A stretch of 48,047 bases of DNA from a virus. The notes beneath the pieces were generated by a model. The model saw only the letters and a list, made by a program, of their open reading frames with translations. It was not told the origin of the DNA and searched no databases. The position numbers were made by a program, and so were the translations under genes. The stretch covers positions 1 to 48,047 of IMG/VR virus record IMGVR_UViG_3300001589_005307; one strand, given 5' to 3'. This document shows, in pieces, positions 28,678 to 38,805 of the stretch; the stretch's first letter is position 1, and every line of letters begins with the position of its first letter.

Positions 28678-31167
28678 GTGCCTTTAAACATTTTTGGTGG
28701 GTCACTTCTCCTACCGTTAAGAATTGATGGATACACTTTTGATAAACTTCCGTATGATCCGGCAGTTGATGAACGCTTTTCTACACAACTAAAAGACCAA
28801 CTTCCAGATTTCGTTCTAGAAAACTACGAGACATTTGTTCAATTTGTAGAAGCGTATTATGAGTGGTCTGAGCAACATGGAAACCCAAGAGCAGAGGGTG
28901 TAAGATTAGGAACATACAGCGATATTGATGAAACACTTGATAGTTTCTTAGAATATTTCCGAAACACATATATCAAAGATTTCCCTTATCAGTTGGCAGA
29001 CGGCACCAACGAAAAAACTCTAATCAAAAATGTTGGACACATGTATAAAGCAAAGGGTTCCAAAGCATCCTTTGACTTATTATTTCGTGTTCTGTTTAAC
29101 ACAACAATTGAAGTTGACTACCCCAAAGATAGAATTTTAAAATTATCTGCAAGCACTTTTGATGACAGACAGTTCATAAGAATTGCTCCTATGTTTTCTG
29201 TAGAAGAAGCACTAACAATAAAAAATAGTTTACTTGTTCAGAAAAGTCCAATAAATAAAGAAATCTATGCGACTGCTTTAATTGATAATGTCAATTATGT
29301 ACATGAGGGATCGGTTGATTTCTTCTCTCTTGCTGTACAAGACATATCAGGAACTTTTACAACAGAAAACCCAGTAGAAGTTACCACATCAGGGTCAACC
29401 TCTGCGGCATATACCATTCCAGTTTTACCAACTCTCGATTCTTTAAGAATTAATACAGGCGGAACGGGGTATGAACTTGGTGATGATGTTACAGTCAGCG
29501 ACCAATACGGAAACGCACTACTGAGAGCAAGTATCAATAACGTCGGACCACGCGGAGATATTCGTGGGTTCGAGTACAAAGAAAACTTTGGAGTATATCG
29601 ATCAAACGAAAGTCTTGCATTTTCCTTTGAAACTTTCAGCGGAACAGGTGCAAGTTTATCTGGTCTAGGTGAAGTTGTTCTTACTGATGGACCTGACACA
29701 TACAAAGATGATACCGGAAAACTTAGTGGTCGTTCCTTCATACAGGATAGTTTCTTCTATCAAAACTATTCTTATATTATCAGAGTCAATAAGAGTTTAC
29801 AACAATTTGCCGACGCAGTTCGTCGCTTAGTTCACCCATCAGGAACTTTGATGTTTGCGGAATACATCAACGAGGTTTCTATGTCTGGTGATGCGGGAGT
29901 GACTTCAGATTCGTTCACAAGACACACTCCGATAATTGGTCACTACTTACCACACACATTCGGGACCACCATTGACCCAAGAGGATTTACATTCACAACC
30001 GGTGCAGGTTCAACTTTCTTTGATTTTTATCCCCTTGGATATAATGGACAAGATGGAAGCACGACAGAAGACTTTTTCCAACTCGCACTTTCAAGTGGAA
30101 CATATGGAACTCCTCACCTTTTTCCTGAAAATGAAATCATACACGCTCCAGACACAATTCGTGTTAGAAATCATAACGCATCGTTCGTTTCCCAAAGTGC
30201 CGAATGGGATAAGGCAGAAATCAATAGAATTCAGGCGGGCGGAGCATTTGGATGTACAGGATACATCGGAGCAACATCAGATTCAAACGGAGAACATGTC
30301 GGTTTGTTTGGATTTTTCCCCGTAGGAAGTTCAAGAACAAACACCATAAACACCAACAGCACCAGATTCGGAACATATGTCAAACACTATGGAGGTTATA
30401 CTTCCCCAAGTGAGACCAGTTTGTCTGGTGGATTCTCTGGTGGACAAGTTACTATGGTTGGTGGGACCGACTCCGCAACTGCTGATTACTGGATTGTACA
30501 CAGACACCCTGCTCACCTTGAGTTACCGACTTTGGGTCCGACCGGCGAAAGAAATATTGTTAGTATTCCAATGAAACCAGTGCTAGTTGGGAATGAAACC
30601 ATATCCACAATCACACCAACGACTGATGGATATTATTATAATATAGGAAGAGGACTTACTCTAAACGGAACACCATATCAAATTGGAGAAGTTGTAACAC
30701 AAACTAGAAACAATGAACCAATCGCAATAGGTAGAGTAATTAATTACACTGCATCAGCATCCCACCAAGGGAACGGCGAACAATATTTCAATATAGGAAT
30801 TGACACATTAAACATTGAAGTATTGAATGGTCGGTTTACAAAGGGTCTGTTAGCGGCAGACTTCAACCAAGATGGCAAAGTAGATGGAGCAGACCTTGTA
30901 GGTGTTCTCTCTGCATACGGAGATACTGGTGGAACCGCCGATCTTAACAAAGATGGATTGGTGGATGGTGGAGATCTCGCTCTTCAATTATCGGCATGGT
31001 ATCAGACACCAACACCAATAATTGGTGAGACTTCAGGTGGAGCAAGACTCGTCGATCCCTCATTCGATGGCACACTATATACTAGTATAACGCATGATAC
31101 AAGTTGGATGGATGTTCCTATCAGCATAATGGTAAACGATATCGAATACAGTAATACAACAAACTGA
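28678..31167 (+). CDS. gp7: Baseplate wedge gp7-like protein with inserted dockerin module
   Basis: 829 residues; GTG start after SD GGAGATAAC (28667-28675). The N-terminal third matches the C-terminal region of T4 gp7 and marine homologues: 'LPDFVLENYETFVQFVEAYY', 'DETLDSFLEYFRNTYI', 'MYKAKGSKASFDLLFRVLFN' (122-141), and later 'QQFADAVRRLVHPSGTLMFA'. The central ~300 residues are beta-rich and unknown. Residues ~726-774 are a dockerin-type pair: 'ADFNQDGKVDGADL' and 'ADLNKDGLVDGGDL', each with the calcium-loop pattern and a following helix, then ~55 further residues. T4 gp7 has no such module. It could bind calcium, stabilise the wedge periphery or contact a host or virion partner. Confidence 0.8.
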   Translation: MPLNIFGGSLLLPLRIDGYTFDKLPYDPAVDERFSTQLKDQLPDFVLENYETFVQFVEAYYEWSEQHGNPRAEGVRLGTYSDIDETLDSFLEYFRNTYIKDFPYQLADGTNEKTLIKNVGHMYKAKGSKASFDLLFRVLFNTTIEVDYPKDRILKLSASTFDDRQFIRIAPMFSVEEALTIKNSLLVQKSPINKEIYATALIDNVNYVHEGSVDFFSLAVQDISGTFTTENPVEVTTSGSTSAAYTIPVLPTLDSLRINTGGTGYELGDDVTVSDQYGNALLRASINNVGPRGDIRGFEYKENFGVYRSNESLAFSFETFSGTGASLSGLGEVVLTDGPDTYKDDTGKLSGRSFIQDSFFYQNYSYIIRVNKSLQQFADAVRRLVHPSGTLMFAEYINEVSMSGDAGVTSDSFTRHTPIIGHYLPHTFGTTIDPRGFTFTTGAGSTFFDFYPLGYNGQDGSTTEDFFQLALSSGTYGTPHLFPENEIIHAPDTIRVRNHNASFVSQSAEWDKAEINRIQAGGAFGCTGYIGATSDSNGEHVGLFGFFPVGSSRTNTINTNSTRFGTYVKHYGGYTSPSETSLSGGFSGGQVTMVGGTDSATADYWIVHRHPAHLELPTLGPTGERNIVSIPMKPVLVGNETISTITPTTDGYYYNIGRGLTLNGTPYQIGEVVTQTRNNEPIAIGRVINYTASASHQGNGEQYFNIGIDTLNIEVLNGRFTKGLLAADFNQDGKVDGADLVGVLSAYGDTGGTADLNKDGLVDGGDLALQLSAWYQTPTPIIGETSGGARLVDPSFDGTLYTSITHDTSWMDVPISIMVNDIEYSNTTN

Positions 31168-31174
31168 AAGTAAT

Positions 31175-33121
31175 ATGGCAGATCTATCAAGTAATCTTAA
31201 AGTTTTTCTCGCACGCGAACTCCAGAGACAATTTTCGTCTTTAGATAATAGCGTTGCTTTATTCATTTCTGGTGCCAGTAGCACTACCACTAAGGGTTCT
31301 CTTGCTAGTGGACTAGTGGATAATAGTATTGAAAAAGAACTAGACACCCGAAGACAACTACAAACTGCCAAAATATTAACCGACTCCTCAATCGCATTGA
31401 TGATCCCACGGGTCAATTGGACATCAGGCATAATCTATCAAACCTATTCACTTAGTGCGGATAATTCAACTAGAAACTTTTACGTTTATACAACAGATGG
31501 AAATATCTACGTTTGCATCTCCAATGGTGGAGGAAAACAATCATTAGAGGAACCAACCAGTACAGGAACTAGTTTAGAATATCTCGGAAACGGATATGTT
31601 TGGAAGTTTATGTGTAAGGTTCCATCTGATCTTATTGATTTTATAGACTCCGAATATATTCCAATTAAAGAATTACCCATATACGACAATAAACCGTTTG
31701 CATATGGTTCCGAAGACAAACAATTACAATATGCGGTACAGTACACTTCTAGTGGGAGTGTTGTTGACTCTATAGATGTATCTACACAAGGAAGTGAATA
31801 TGCCCAAACGATAAAATCATCGAATGGTCATATAGCAGTCCGCTCCGACATAAACACTGTTACCCTTGATAACCGAGCAAGCGGAAGCAACGACATATAC
31901 AATGAATACACGATTAGAATAGTAAATGGAACTGGTGTTGGTCAGTTTAGAAAAATTACAGCATATGATGGTTCACTGAAAATAGCAACCGTAGAATCAA
32001 ACTGGAGTGTTCTCCCAGATTCTACTAGTTTATATGAAATAATTCCCACAATCAATATAACAGGTGACGGCACCAATGCAACTGCCTTTGCAAAAATGCA
32101 TTCATACGCAGCAAACACAATAGACGCAGTAGTCGTTGCAAATGGAGGTTCTAATTATAGCACTGCCTCCGCCACGGTTTCTCCAACAGCAAGTCCTACT
32201 GCAACTGTTCTTTCTGTTTACGTCAATCCCATTGGGGGTGTTGGTCGTGATACTGTTTTTGATCTTCTGGCAAAAAGAATTTCTATTCTTATAAAAATCG
32301 ATGGAAGAGAAAATTTTCGTGCCGTTCTTGGAAATGACTATAGAGAGTATGGACTTTGGTTGTCTCCCAAAATTGGAGCGGGTTACACAAAAGCAGGAAA
32401 AATTGCTGGAACTGATGCATATATCAGAACCACTGTAGATCTAGAGTCAAGCACCGGACAAACATTTGATGATATATTCACATCGGGTGGAGAATTTTTA
32501 TTCGGAACCGAATCTTACAATACCGGCAAAGTTGCAAACGTAACGAATGCATTTACAAAATTTAGTCCCACTCTTGGAAAAGTTATACTAGATGGATTAA
32601 ATTCTAGACTAAAAAACGGAGAAACCATTCACACGTTTACAACAGACTCCTCTTCGGGTGGGTATACCTTTACTGGAAAAACGGCAAAAGTTAAGAACAC
32701 TTTATTAGAGGACTCTATTAGATCTTCCTTCACTGAAGTATACAGGTGTTCACATAAACTAGGAGTTAGTAGAACAGATGGATTCTCATTCGATCCCGGA
32801 ACACCCTACACATCCATACCTTTCGATGCAGCAGCAACTGGGGGTAGTGGTGGGAGAGGAATCGTCCTTGATTTCACCAACATAAATGGTGGCAGTGGGG
32901 ATGTTTTCTTAAGTAATGTTGTTTCCGGATCTTCATCTAATACAACCGGTTTTATTGCTGGAGAAACTTTAGCAGTAAATAATTTAGAACTAGATATTAC
33001 TAGTGTTTCTCCCCCAGAATTGAATTTGTTTTCTGGGAAAATGTTATACATAAATGATATAGAACAAGTAACAAGGAACGCAGAGCAACTTGATTTGTTT
33101 AAAATTAATTTTGACTTCTAA
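31175..33121 (+). CDS. gp8: Baseplate wedge gp8-like protein (enlarged)
   Basis: 648 residues versus 334 in T4. The N-terminal ~170 residues hold the gp8 signature: 'NFYVYTTDGNIYVCISNGGG', 'LEEPTSTGTS', 'GYVWKFMCKVPSDLIDFID', 'EYIPIKELP'. The rest has beta-rich inserts and a 'GGIGRDTVFDLLAKRISI'-like helix block usual in the enlarged marine forms. gp8 sits on the outside of the wedge and contacts gp7, gp6 and gp10. It follows gp7 after 7 bp and precedes the giant collar-domain protein, matching T4 order 7-8-(9)-10. Confidence 0.85.
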   Translation: MADLSSNLKVFLARELQRQFSSLDNSVALFISGASSTTTKGSLASGLVDNSIEKELDTRRQLQTAKILTDSSIALMIPRVNWTSGIIYQTYSLSADNSTRNFYVYTTDGNIYVCISNGGGKQSLEEPTSTGTSLEYLGNGYVWKFMCKVPSDLIDFIDSEYIPIKELPIYDNKPFAYGSEDKQLQYAVQYTSSGSVVDSIDVSTQGSEYAQTIKSSNGHIAVRSDINTVTLDNRASGSNDIYNEYTIRIVNGTGVGQFRKITAYDGSLKIATVESNWSVLPDSTSLYEIIPTINITGDGTNATAFAKMHSYAANTIDAVVVANGGSNYSTASATVSPTASPTATVLSVYVNPIGGVGRDTVFDLLAKRISILIKIDGRENFRAVLGNDYREYGLWLSPKIGAGYTKAGKIAGTDAYIRTTVDLESSTGQTFDDIFTSGGEFLFGTESYNTGKVANVTNAFTKFSPTLGKVILDGLNSRLKNGETIHTFTTDSSSGGYTFTGKTAKVKNTLLEDSIRSSFTEVYRCSHKLGVSRTDGFSFDPGTPYTSIPFDAAATGGSGGRGIVLDFTNINGGSGDVFLSNVVSGSSSNTTGFIAGETLAVNNLELDITSVSPPELNLFSGKMLYINDIEQVTRNAEQLDLFKINFDF

Positions 33122-33129
33122 GGAATAAA

Positions 33130-36100
33130 ATGGCAAAATCATATAGAAAAGACTTCCACGGCAAAAATCCATATTACGATGATTTTGATCCAAACAAAAA
33201 GTTTGTACGAATCATGTCTCGTCCCGGTTATCCTCTTCAAGCGAGAGAGGTTACTCAATTACAGACTATTCTCCAAAATCAAATTGAAAGAATCGGTGAT
33301 CACTTCTTTGAAGAAGGAGCGTCAGTTCGCGGTGGAGAAATCACAGAGTCGAGTGGTATTGCTCTACGACTAAACAGTACCTCTTTTGATACAGAAACAC
33401 TAAAAACTTTCCGTAACAAAACAATCAAAAACGTAACAACTGGTGTTGAGGCAAGAGTTATTTCTTACTCTGATGTAAGTCCTGACCTGACAGACGACAA
33501 TAGTCAAATTCTTTTTGTTAATATGTCAACATCTGGTTCATTTTCTGCTGGAGACAAGTTGGTGATTTTAGGGACTCTCCCTGAAGTTTCGGTTGAACTT
33601 GTCCCCTCAACGAACACCGCCCCGGCGGTCAGTGTTGCTACCAATATTATCGGCATCGGATCTGGTATATACTATGCTGATGGTTTCTTCATAGAAACAA
33701 ACAGCGAGACAATTGGTATCGCTGGTGTCACCGCGACATATAGAACTTTTGAAAACCCCTCAGCATCTGTTGGTTTTCAAATTAAAAGAGATCTTATCAG
33801 TTCTGAGGAAGATGATAGTCTCAAAGACCCCTCCTTTGGTTTTTATAACTTCAACTCACCGGGAGCAGATCGATATAAAGTAAGTCTTGAACTAAGCACG
33901 AAAGAAATCTCAGGTGAAGGTTCTACTTTTGAAAGTGAAGATTATTTTGAAATCATGCGAGTTATCAATGGCGAAACAACAAAACAAATTCGCTATACCG
34001 ACTATGCAGTATTTGAAGATACTCTTGCAAGAAGAACATTCGACGAGTCAGGAAACTATACGGTAAGACCTTTCCAACTTACCACAGCAACACACATAGA
34101 AGCATTTGGTGTGTCCAGTAACGGAACCAAGCACGCAATTAAACTTGGAGCAGGCAAAGCATATGTTGGTGGATATGAATTTGAAACGATTGCACCAAGA
34201 TATATCGCAGTTGATCGAGGACTTGATAAAAACATTGTCACTCAACAAATCCTCTCAACTCCACTGACCAATTATGTAAATGTTCTCAGAGACTCATCTT
34301 TTGATTGTCTTGTTTCTGGTGATAACCAAACAAGAGAAACATTCACAAAGAACAAAAAAGGTATCGTTCAAAAAGTCAATGATCTTGGTGGGTTACAAAT
34401 TACAACCAATATCGGAACCTGTAATATCAGGACAATTGAAGAGGACACGGCAGGAAACATAAAACTCTATCTCTTCAATATTAACATGACTGATGGGAAG
34501 TTTTCAGACTCAACACACATCGCCATAGATGATGGTAGCACAGATGATAACACACAGAGATATAGAATTGGCATTGAAGATACTGAAACTGCATTAGAAG
34601 ATATTGGTTCTTCGAGACAAATATTCAAAGCACCAATTGGTTCTGGTTTAATCAGAGCATCGGGTTCTGGTGGGTTAAACTCCTCGTTCCTAGTCAAGAA
34701 GGCATACCCCTTTGATATGAGTTCTGGTAGTGTAACGATTACCTCAACCAAACCATTCCTCCCACCAACAAGATCATCATATTCAATTTTCTATAGTACA
34801 AACTCATCCGGTGACGGTGCAACTCTAATGAACATCGGTACTGATATGGAATTATCAGTTTCAAACAACCAAGCAAACCCAGTTCTTACCATAACAAAGG
34901 GTTCAAATATTCCCGATAGCGGTAAAGGAACAGTTATTGCTTCACAACAATGGCAGTCCGATGCAAGTTCTGACGTAGAAAATAATATCAGAACAAAAAC
35001 ACTGGCGGATGGGGCGAGAAGTGGTGTTACCGGCGATCCCAAAACTGGAATTGTAAAACTCGCACACGCAGATGTTTACTCCATGACCACGATCAACGAT
35101 GGTCAACGTGATGTTACTAATAGTTTTGATCTAGAAGTAAACTCCGGAATTGATGCATACCGAAGAAGTAGAATTGTACTTAAAGCAGGTGCAACTTGTG
35201 CGGTGGATGCCGATGGTAATCTAAATATTAACTCCGCCACATATAGATATTTTTCACACTCTGGAGACGGACCATTTACGGTGGACTCTTATCCACTAGA
35301 GCAAATAAAATATGATGATATTCCAACATTCACCGATACTGAAACAGGAGAAACCTATAGTCTAGCAGATGCCTTTGACTTTAGACCTGTTACAACAGAT
35401 GAAGAAGATACGTCGTTTGATAACGGATCTGGTGGTTCACAGGTAGTTGCTTTCAATAACGGAATTATTCTTTCTACCGTCTCATATGAACATTATCTTA
35501 GTAGAGTGGACAGCGTTGTTCTAGATAGACAAACTAGAGAATTTAAAATTATACAGGGTGTGTCTGCTGTTTCACCCAAAGCACCTGAAGTAGATCCCCT
35601 CAATATGAACATTGGTGATCTCAATGTTCCACCATATACTAGGTTCTCATCGGACATAAAATATCGATATATTGATAATCAAAGAACAACAATGAGTGAA
35701 ATTAATGAGTTAGAATCCACCACACAATTCGACTCATATTTCACCTTCAAAAACGATCTAGAACAAGAAGCACTAAACCGTGCCCAAAACTTCCGATCAT
35801 CAAGAACAGCATTTTCAGATGGTATCTTTGTTGACACGTTCCTTGGACACAATAATTCTATAACGTCAAAAAGAGATCACAACTGTTCAATAGACACAGA
35901 ACAGGGAGAACTTCGCCCAGCATTTGAATCAACATTTATCCGAATGGGAATTACTGGTGCTAGTCTCGGTGCCAATGTAGAACGAACCAGTGATAATATT
36001 TACCTCCCCATCAGTTCACAGGTGCGATATACATCCAACCCATTAGCAAACGATGTGATTAGTGCAAACCAATTCTCTGTCGCAGACTATCTTGGAACAG

Positions 36101-38790
36101 TGACATTATCACCAAGTAGTGATAACTTTTTTGCTCAATCACTCAAACCAACAGTAATTGTAAATACTGTTGGTGAGGCGGATAACTGGGAGACATTTAT
36201 CAATGCGTACCAGAGAGGTAGATCAAGTGGTTTTGGTTCTCAATGGAAAGATTGGGAAAGTCTTTGGTTCGGTTCTCGTAAAAGAAACGATATTAATATC
36301 GAACACGAATCATCCGGGAACGAATACACAAATCCCAGAAGATCATCATATGTCTCTAGAGTTCTTTCTGATAAACTGATTAAAAAGATCGGTAATAAAA
36401 TTGTAGATTTAAGTGTCGTTCCATTCGCAAACAATAGAACTGTTGAATGTTTTATCGACAACCTGAAACCTTTAGCAACCCACTATGTCTACTTCGATGG
36501 TCAATTTAAAAGAACTCTTGTAACAGACGTAGCAGGATCTGCTACTGGTATAACCTTTAGTATTCCATCAAGAACACACCTCACTGGTAAAAAATTAGTC
36601 AGAATTAGTGATGTGAACGATGGTTCAGTTGCCCTTGCAACATCAAGTGCAGATGCAATATATTATGCTGAAGGATTATTAGAAACGAAAGAAGGAGACT
36701 CTTACTCTGTACGACCAGCGATTACTAGAAGAAAAGCAAGCAACGTGGATGATGTCTCTAGTGATTACTATGAAGCAAACTCCGCAGACAACCTATCAAG
36801 AAGTTTCAATTCACAAACACCATTCGCACAAGAAATTTTTGTGGATCCAACAAACTATCCAAATGGAATCACTCTAAAGGATGTTGAATTATTCTTTTCA
36901 TCGCTTCCCTCTGGATCATTGGATACAAGAGATCCTGTCAAGGTTCATGTGCGACCCATGTATAATGGTTCTCCACATCCATTTAAAGTTCTTCCTTTCT
37001 CTGAGGTAACTGAAACAAATATCATCAGAAATAGAGCAGAAGATACACAAGGGAGCGGAACAACCTTTACCTTCTCTACTCCTGTTTATCTCAAACCAAA
37101 CACAAGTTATGCGATATGCGTCAGTACAAACGCGGACTATAAACTATGGTACGGTGAAGTAAACGAACAAGCGGTAAATGGGGAAGCAGGATTATTTAGT
37201 GCAACACCTCAAACCATTAAACGTCCACAACTCATGGGTCCGATGCATATTCCTCTCAATAATGGTACTTCTACATCATACGATACAAGATACCTTAAAA
37301 TGACTGTCAACAGGTGTGGATTTCTGGATCTTTCGACTGATGTTTCAATAAACGCATTTTCAGAATTTACTTCCAATATTCTTAATGTTATTCCCTATCA
37401 TGCTGCCTTTATTCACAGCAACGAGCAAATATCTGATGAGGTAAAACCAGTATTCCAACTCGATAGTTTCAACTTCAATGGTGGAAACGAAACTAGACCT
37501 AAAGTTGACATCAACACAACCATTGATGATTTCGCAACCAAGAAAACTATTAGTTCCTCTCAACCTGTAAAAATTACAACTCGTTTCTTAACGGATGCAA
37601 AATCAGCAGTTGCTAGTATGGTTGATGGTGACAGATTAGGATTTCTTGCTGTAGAGTACATGGCAAACAATGATGATGCTGCTGCCATTACAGAAGAGTT
37701 GCAACCAACAGCAAGACTCGCAACGAACCGATCACGTTATGTTGGTAGAAAAGTAACTTTAACTAGAGCAGCAGATGATATTGTTGTGATAATCGATGGA
37801 TCCTTCGTAGGTAATTCGCAAATTAAAGTTTATGTTAAACTACAAGGACCAGATCAACCAAATGGTATCTTTGATGATAATAACTATGAAGAATTATTCC
37901 CAGAGGGACAAGAGGGATCAGAGGGTGTTTCTGCCAAGTTTGCAGAATTGAAACCACAGGGAAGTGTCGGTGGTGTCATGCGATTTACCACAAACAATCT
38001 TTCTCCCGGAACCTCCACGGAATTTAATGCTTACCAAATCAAGATCCTTCTAATGGGAGAAAATGTCAACAACGAAGGAAATGCTTCAGAGATTCCTGTG
38101 ATCAATACAGTATCTGCTGTTCCCCTTCGTAGAGTTTCACAAGATGAGATTCGTAGATACACACCACCGGGATCCGTTCTTGCTTGGTCCGGTGGAGGAG
38201 TCGCTCCATTCGGATTTGTCTACTGTAACGGAACCGCTTATAACGCTGTGGCAAATCCAGAGTATAAAGTATTGTTTGAAGCAATCAGAACTCGATATAA
38301 CCTTGCCACAGATCCTGTCAACAGTGATGGATCATTCTTCCGAGTCCCAGATCTCAGAGGCAGAACCATTATTGGTACGGGAACACCCAACCCCGCTCAG
38401 GGTTCTGATCTTCTCCGAACACTTGCAGAAAAGGGCGGCGAAGACGAAACCAACCTAACGCGAGATCAGTTACCCCCGCACACACATAACATTGGTGCGA
38501 GAGATCTATCAGACCCGACGGTCATTAACAACAGCGGAGGATATAATGCTATAGCACAGAATGATGTCAGCAATATTGCTGACACCATTCCAATGTGTTC
38601 GGGTGGTTCCGGACTGTTCCCAACGGATGACGATGCCCACGGTAAGGGTGGATTTGCAAGTGTCGCCTATACGCGACCACTCGCAGGTCCGGAACCAGAT
38701 ATCTTTGGTTTAATGTCAGATTCTATGGCAGGAAACAAGCACAACAACATGCCACCGTTCCTCGTACTCGACTATATAATTAAGATCTAA
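33130..38790 (+). CDS. Giant baseplate/short-fibre protein (DUF4815-type N terminus, tail-collar C terminus)
   Basis: 1886 residues. N terminus 'GKNPYYDDFDPNKKFVRIMS', then 'QAREVTQLQTILQNQIERIG' and 'FFEEGASV', is the pattern of the DUF4815-type proteins of marine T4-like phages. Long beta-rich middle. C-terminal phage tail-collar domain (~1679-1886): 'GSVLAWSGGG-x-P-x-GFVYCNG', 'FRVPDLRGRTIIG' (1737-1749), 'LPPHTHN' (1781-1787) and the end 'NMPPFLVLDYIIK'. H1784-x-H1786 equals the H-x-H zinc motif of the T4 short tail fibre gp12. Thus one chain seems to join a wedge-attached base (gp10 place) to a gp12-like receptor-contact tip. Confidence 0.85.
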   Translation: MAKSYRKDFHGKNPYYDDFDPNKKFVRIMSRPGYPLQAREVTQLQTILQNQIERIGDHFFEEGASVRGGEITESSGIALRLNSTSFDTETLKTFRNKTIKNVTTGVEARVISYSDVSPDLTDDNSQILFVNMSTSGSFSAGDKLVILGTLPEVSVELVPSTNTAPAVSVATNIIGIGSGIYYADGFFIETNSETIGIAGVTATYRTFENPSASVGFQIKRDLISSEEDDSLKDPSFGFYNFNSPGADRYKVSLELSTKEISGEGSTFESEDYFEIMRVINGETTKQIRYTDYAVFEDTLARRTFDESGNYTVRPFQLTTATHIEAFGVSSNGTKHAIKLGAGKAYVGGYEFETIAPRYIAVDRGLDKNIVTQQILSTPLTNYVNVLRDSSFDCLVSGDNQTRETFTKNKKGIVQKVNDLGGLQITTNIGTCNIRTIEEDTAGNIKLYLFNINMTDGKFSDSTHIAIDDGSTDDNTQRYRIGIEDTETALEDIGSSRQIFKAPIGSGLIRASGSGGLNSSFLVKKAYPFDMSSGSVTITSTKPFLPPTRSSYSIFYSTNSSGDGATLMNIGTDMELSVSNNQANPVLTITKGSNIPDSGKGTVIASQQWQSDASSDVENNIRTKTLADGARSGVTGDPKTGIVKLAHADVYSMTTINDGQRDVTNSFDLEVNSGIDAYRRSRIVLKAGATCAVDADGNLNINSATYRYFSHSGDGPFTVDSYPLEQIKYDDIPTFTDTETGETYSLADAFDFRPVTTDEEDTSFDNGSGGSQVVAFNNGIILSTVSYEHYLSRVDSVVLDRQTREFKIIQGVSAVSPKAPEVDPLNMNIGDLNVPPYTRFSSDIKYRYIDNQRTTMSEINELESTTQFDSYFTFKNDLEQEALNRAQNFRSSRTAFSDGIFVDTFLGHNNSITSKRDHNCSIDTEQGELRPAFESTFIRMGITGASLGANVERTSDNIYLPISSQVRYTSNPLANDVISANQFSVADYLGTVTLSPSSDNFFAQSLKPTVIVNTVGEADNWETFINAYQRGRSSGFGSQWKDWESLWFGSRKRNDINIEHESSGNEYTNPRRSSYVSRVLSDKLIKKIGNKIVDLSVVPFANNRTVECFIDNLKPLATHYVYFDGQFKRTLVTDVAGSATGITFSIPSRTHLTGKKLVRISDVNDGSVALATSSADAIYYAEGLLETKEGDSYSVRPAITRRKASNVDDVSSDYYEANSADNLSRSFNSQTPFAQEIFVDPTNYPNGITLKDVELFFSSLPSGSLDTRDPVKVHVRPMYNGSPHPFKVLPFSEVTETNIIRNRAEDTQGSGTTFTFSTPVYLKPNTSYAICVSTNADYKLWYGEVNEQAVNGEAGLFSATPQTIKRPQLMGPMHIPLNNGTSTSYDTRYLKMTVNRCGFLDLSTDVSINAFSEFTSNILNVIPYHAAFIHSNEQISDEVKPVFQLDSFNFNGGNETRPKVDINTTIDDFATKKTISSSQPVKITTRFLTDAKSAVASMVDGDRLGFLAVEYMANNDDAAAITEELQPTARLATNRSRYVGRKVTLTRAADDIVVIIDGSFVGNSQIKVYVKLQGPDQPNGIFDDNNYEELFPEGQEGSEGVSAKFAELKPQGSVGGVMRFTTNNLSPGTSTEFNAYQIKILLMGENVNNEGNASEIPVINTVSAVPLRRVSQDEIRRYTPPGSVLAWSGGGVAPFGFVYCNGTAYNAVANPEYKVLFEAIRTRYNLATDPVNSDGSFFRVPDLRGRTIIGTGTPNPAQGSDLLRTLAEKGGEDETNLTRDQLPPHTHNIGARDLSDPTVINNSGGYNAIAQNDVSNIADTIPMCSGGSGLFPTDDDAHGKGGFASVAYTRPLAGPEPDIFGLMSDSMAGNKHNNMPPFLVLDYIIKI

Positions 38791-38805
38791 TAAAGAAAGA
38801 CACTA

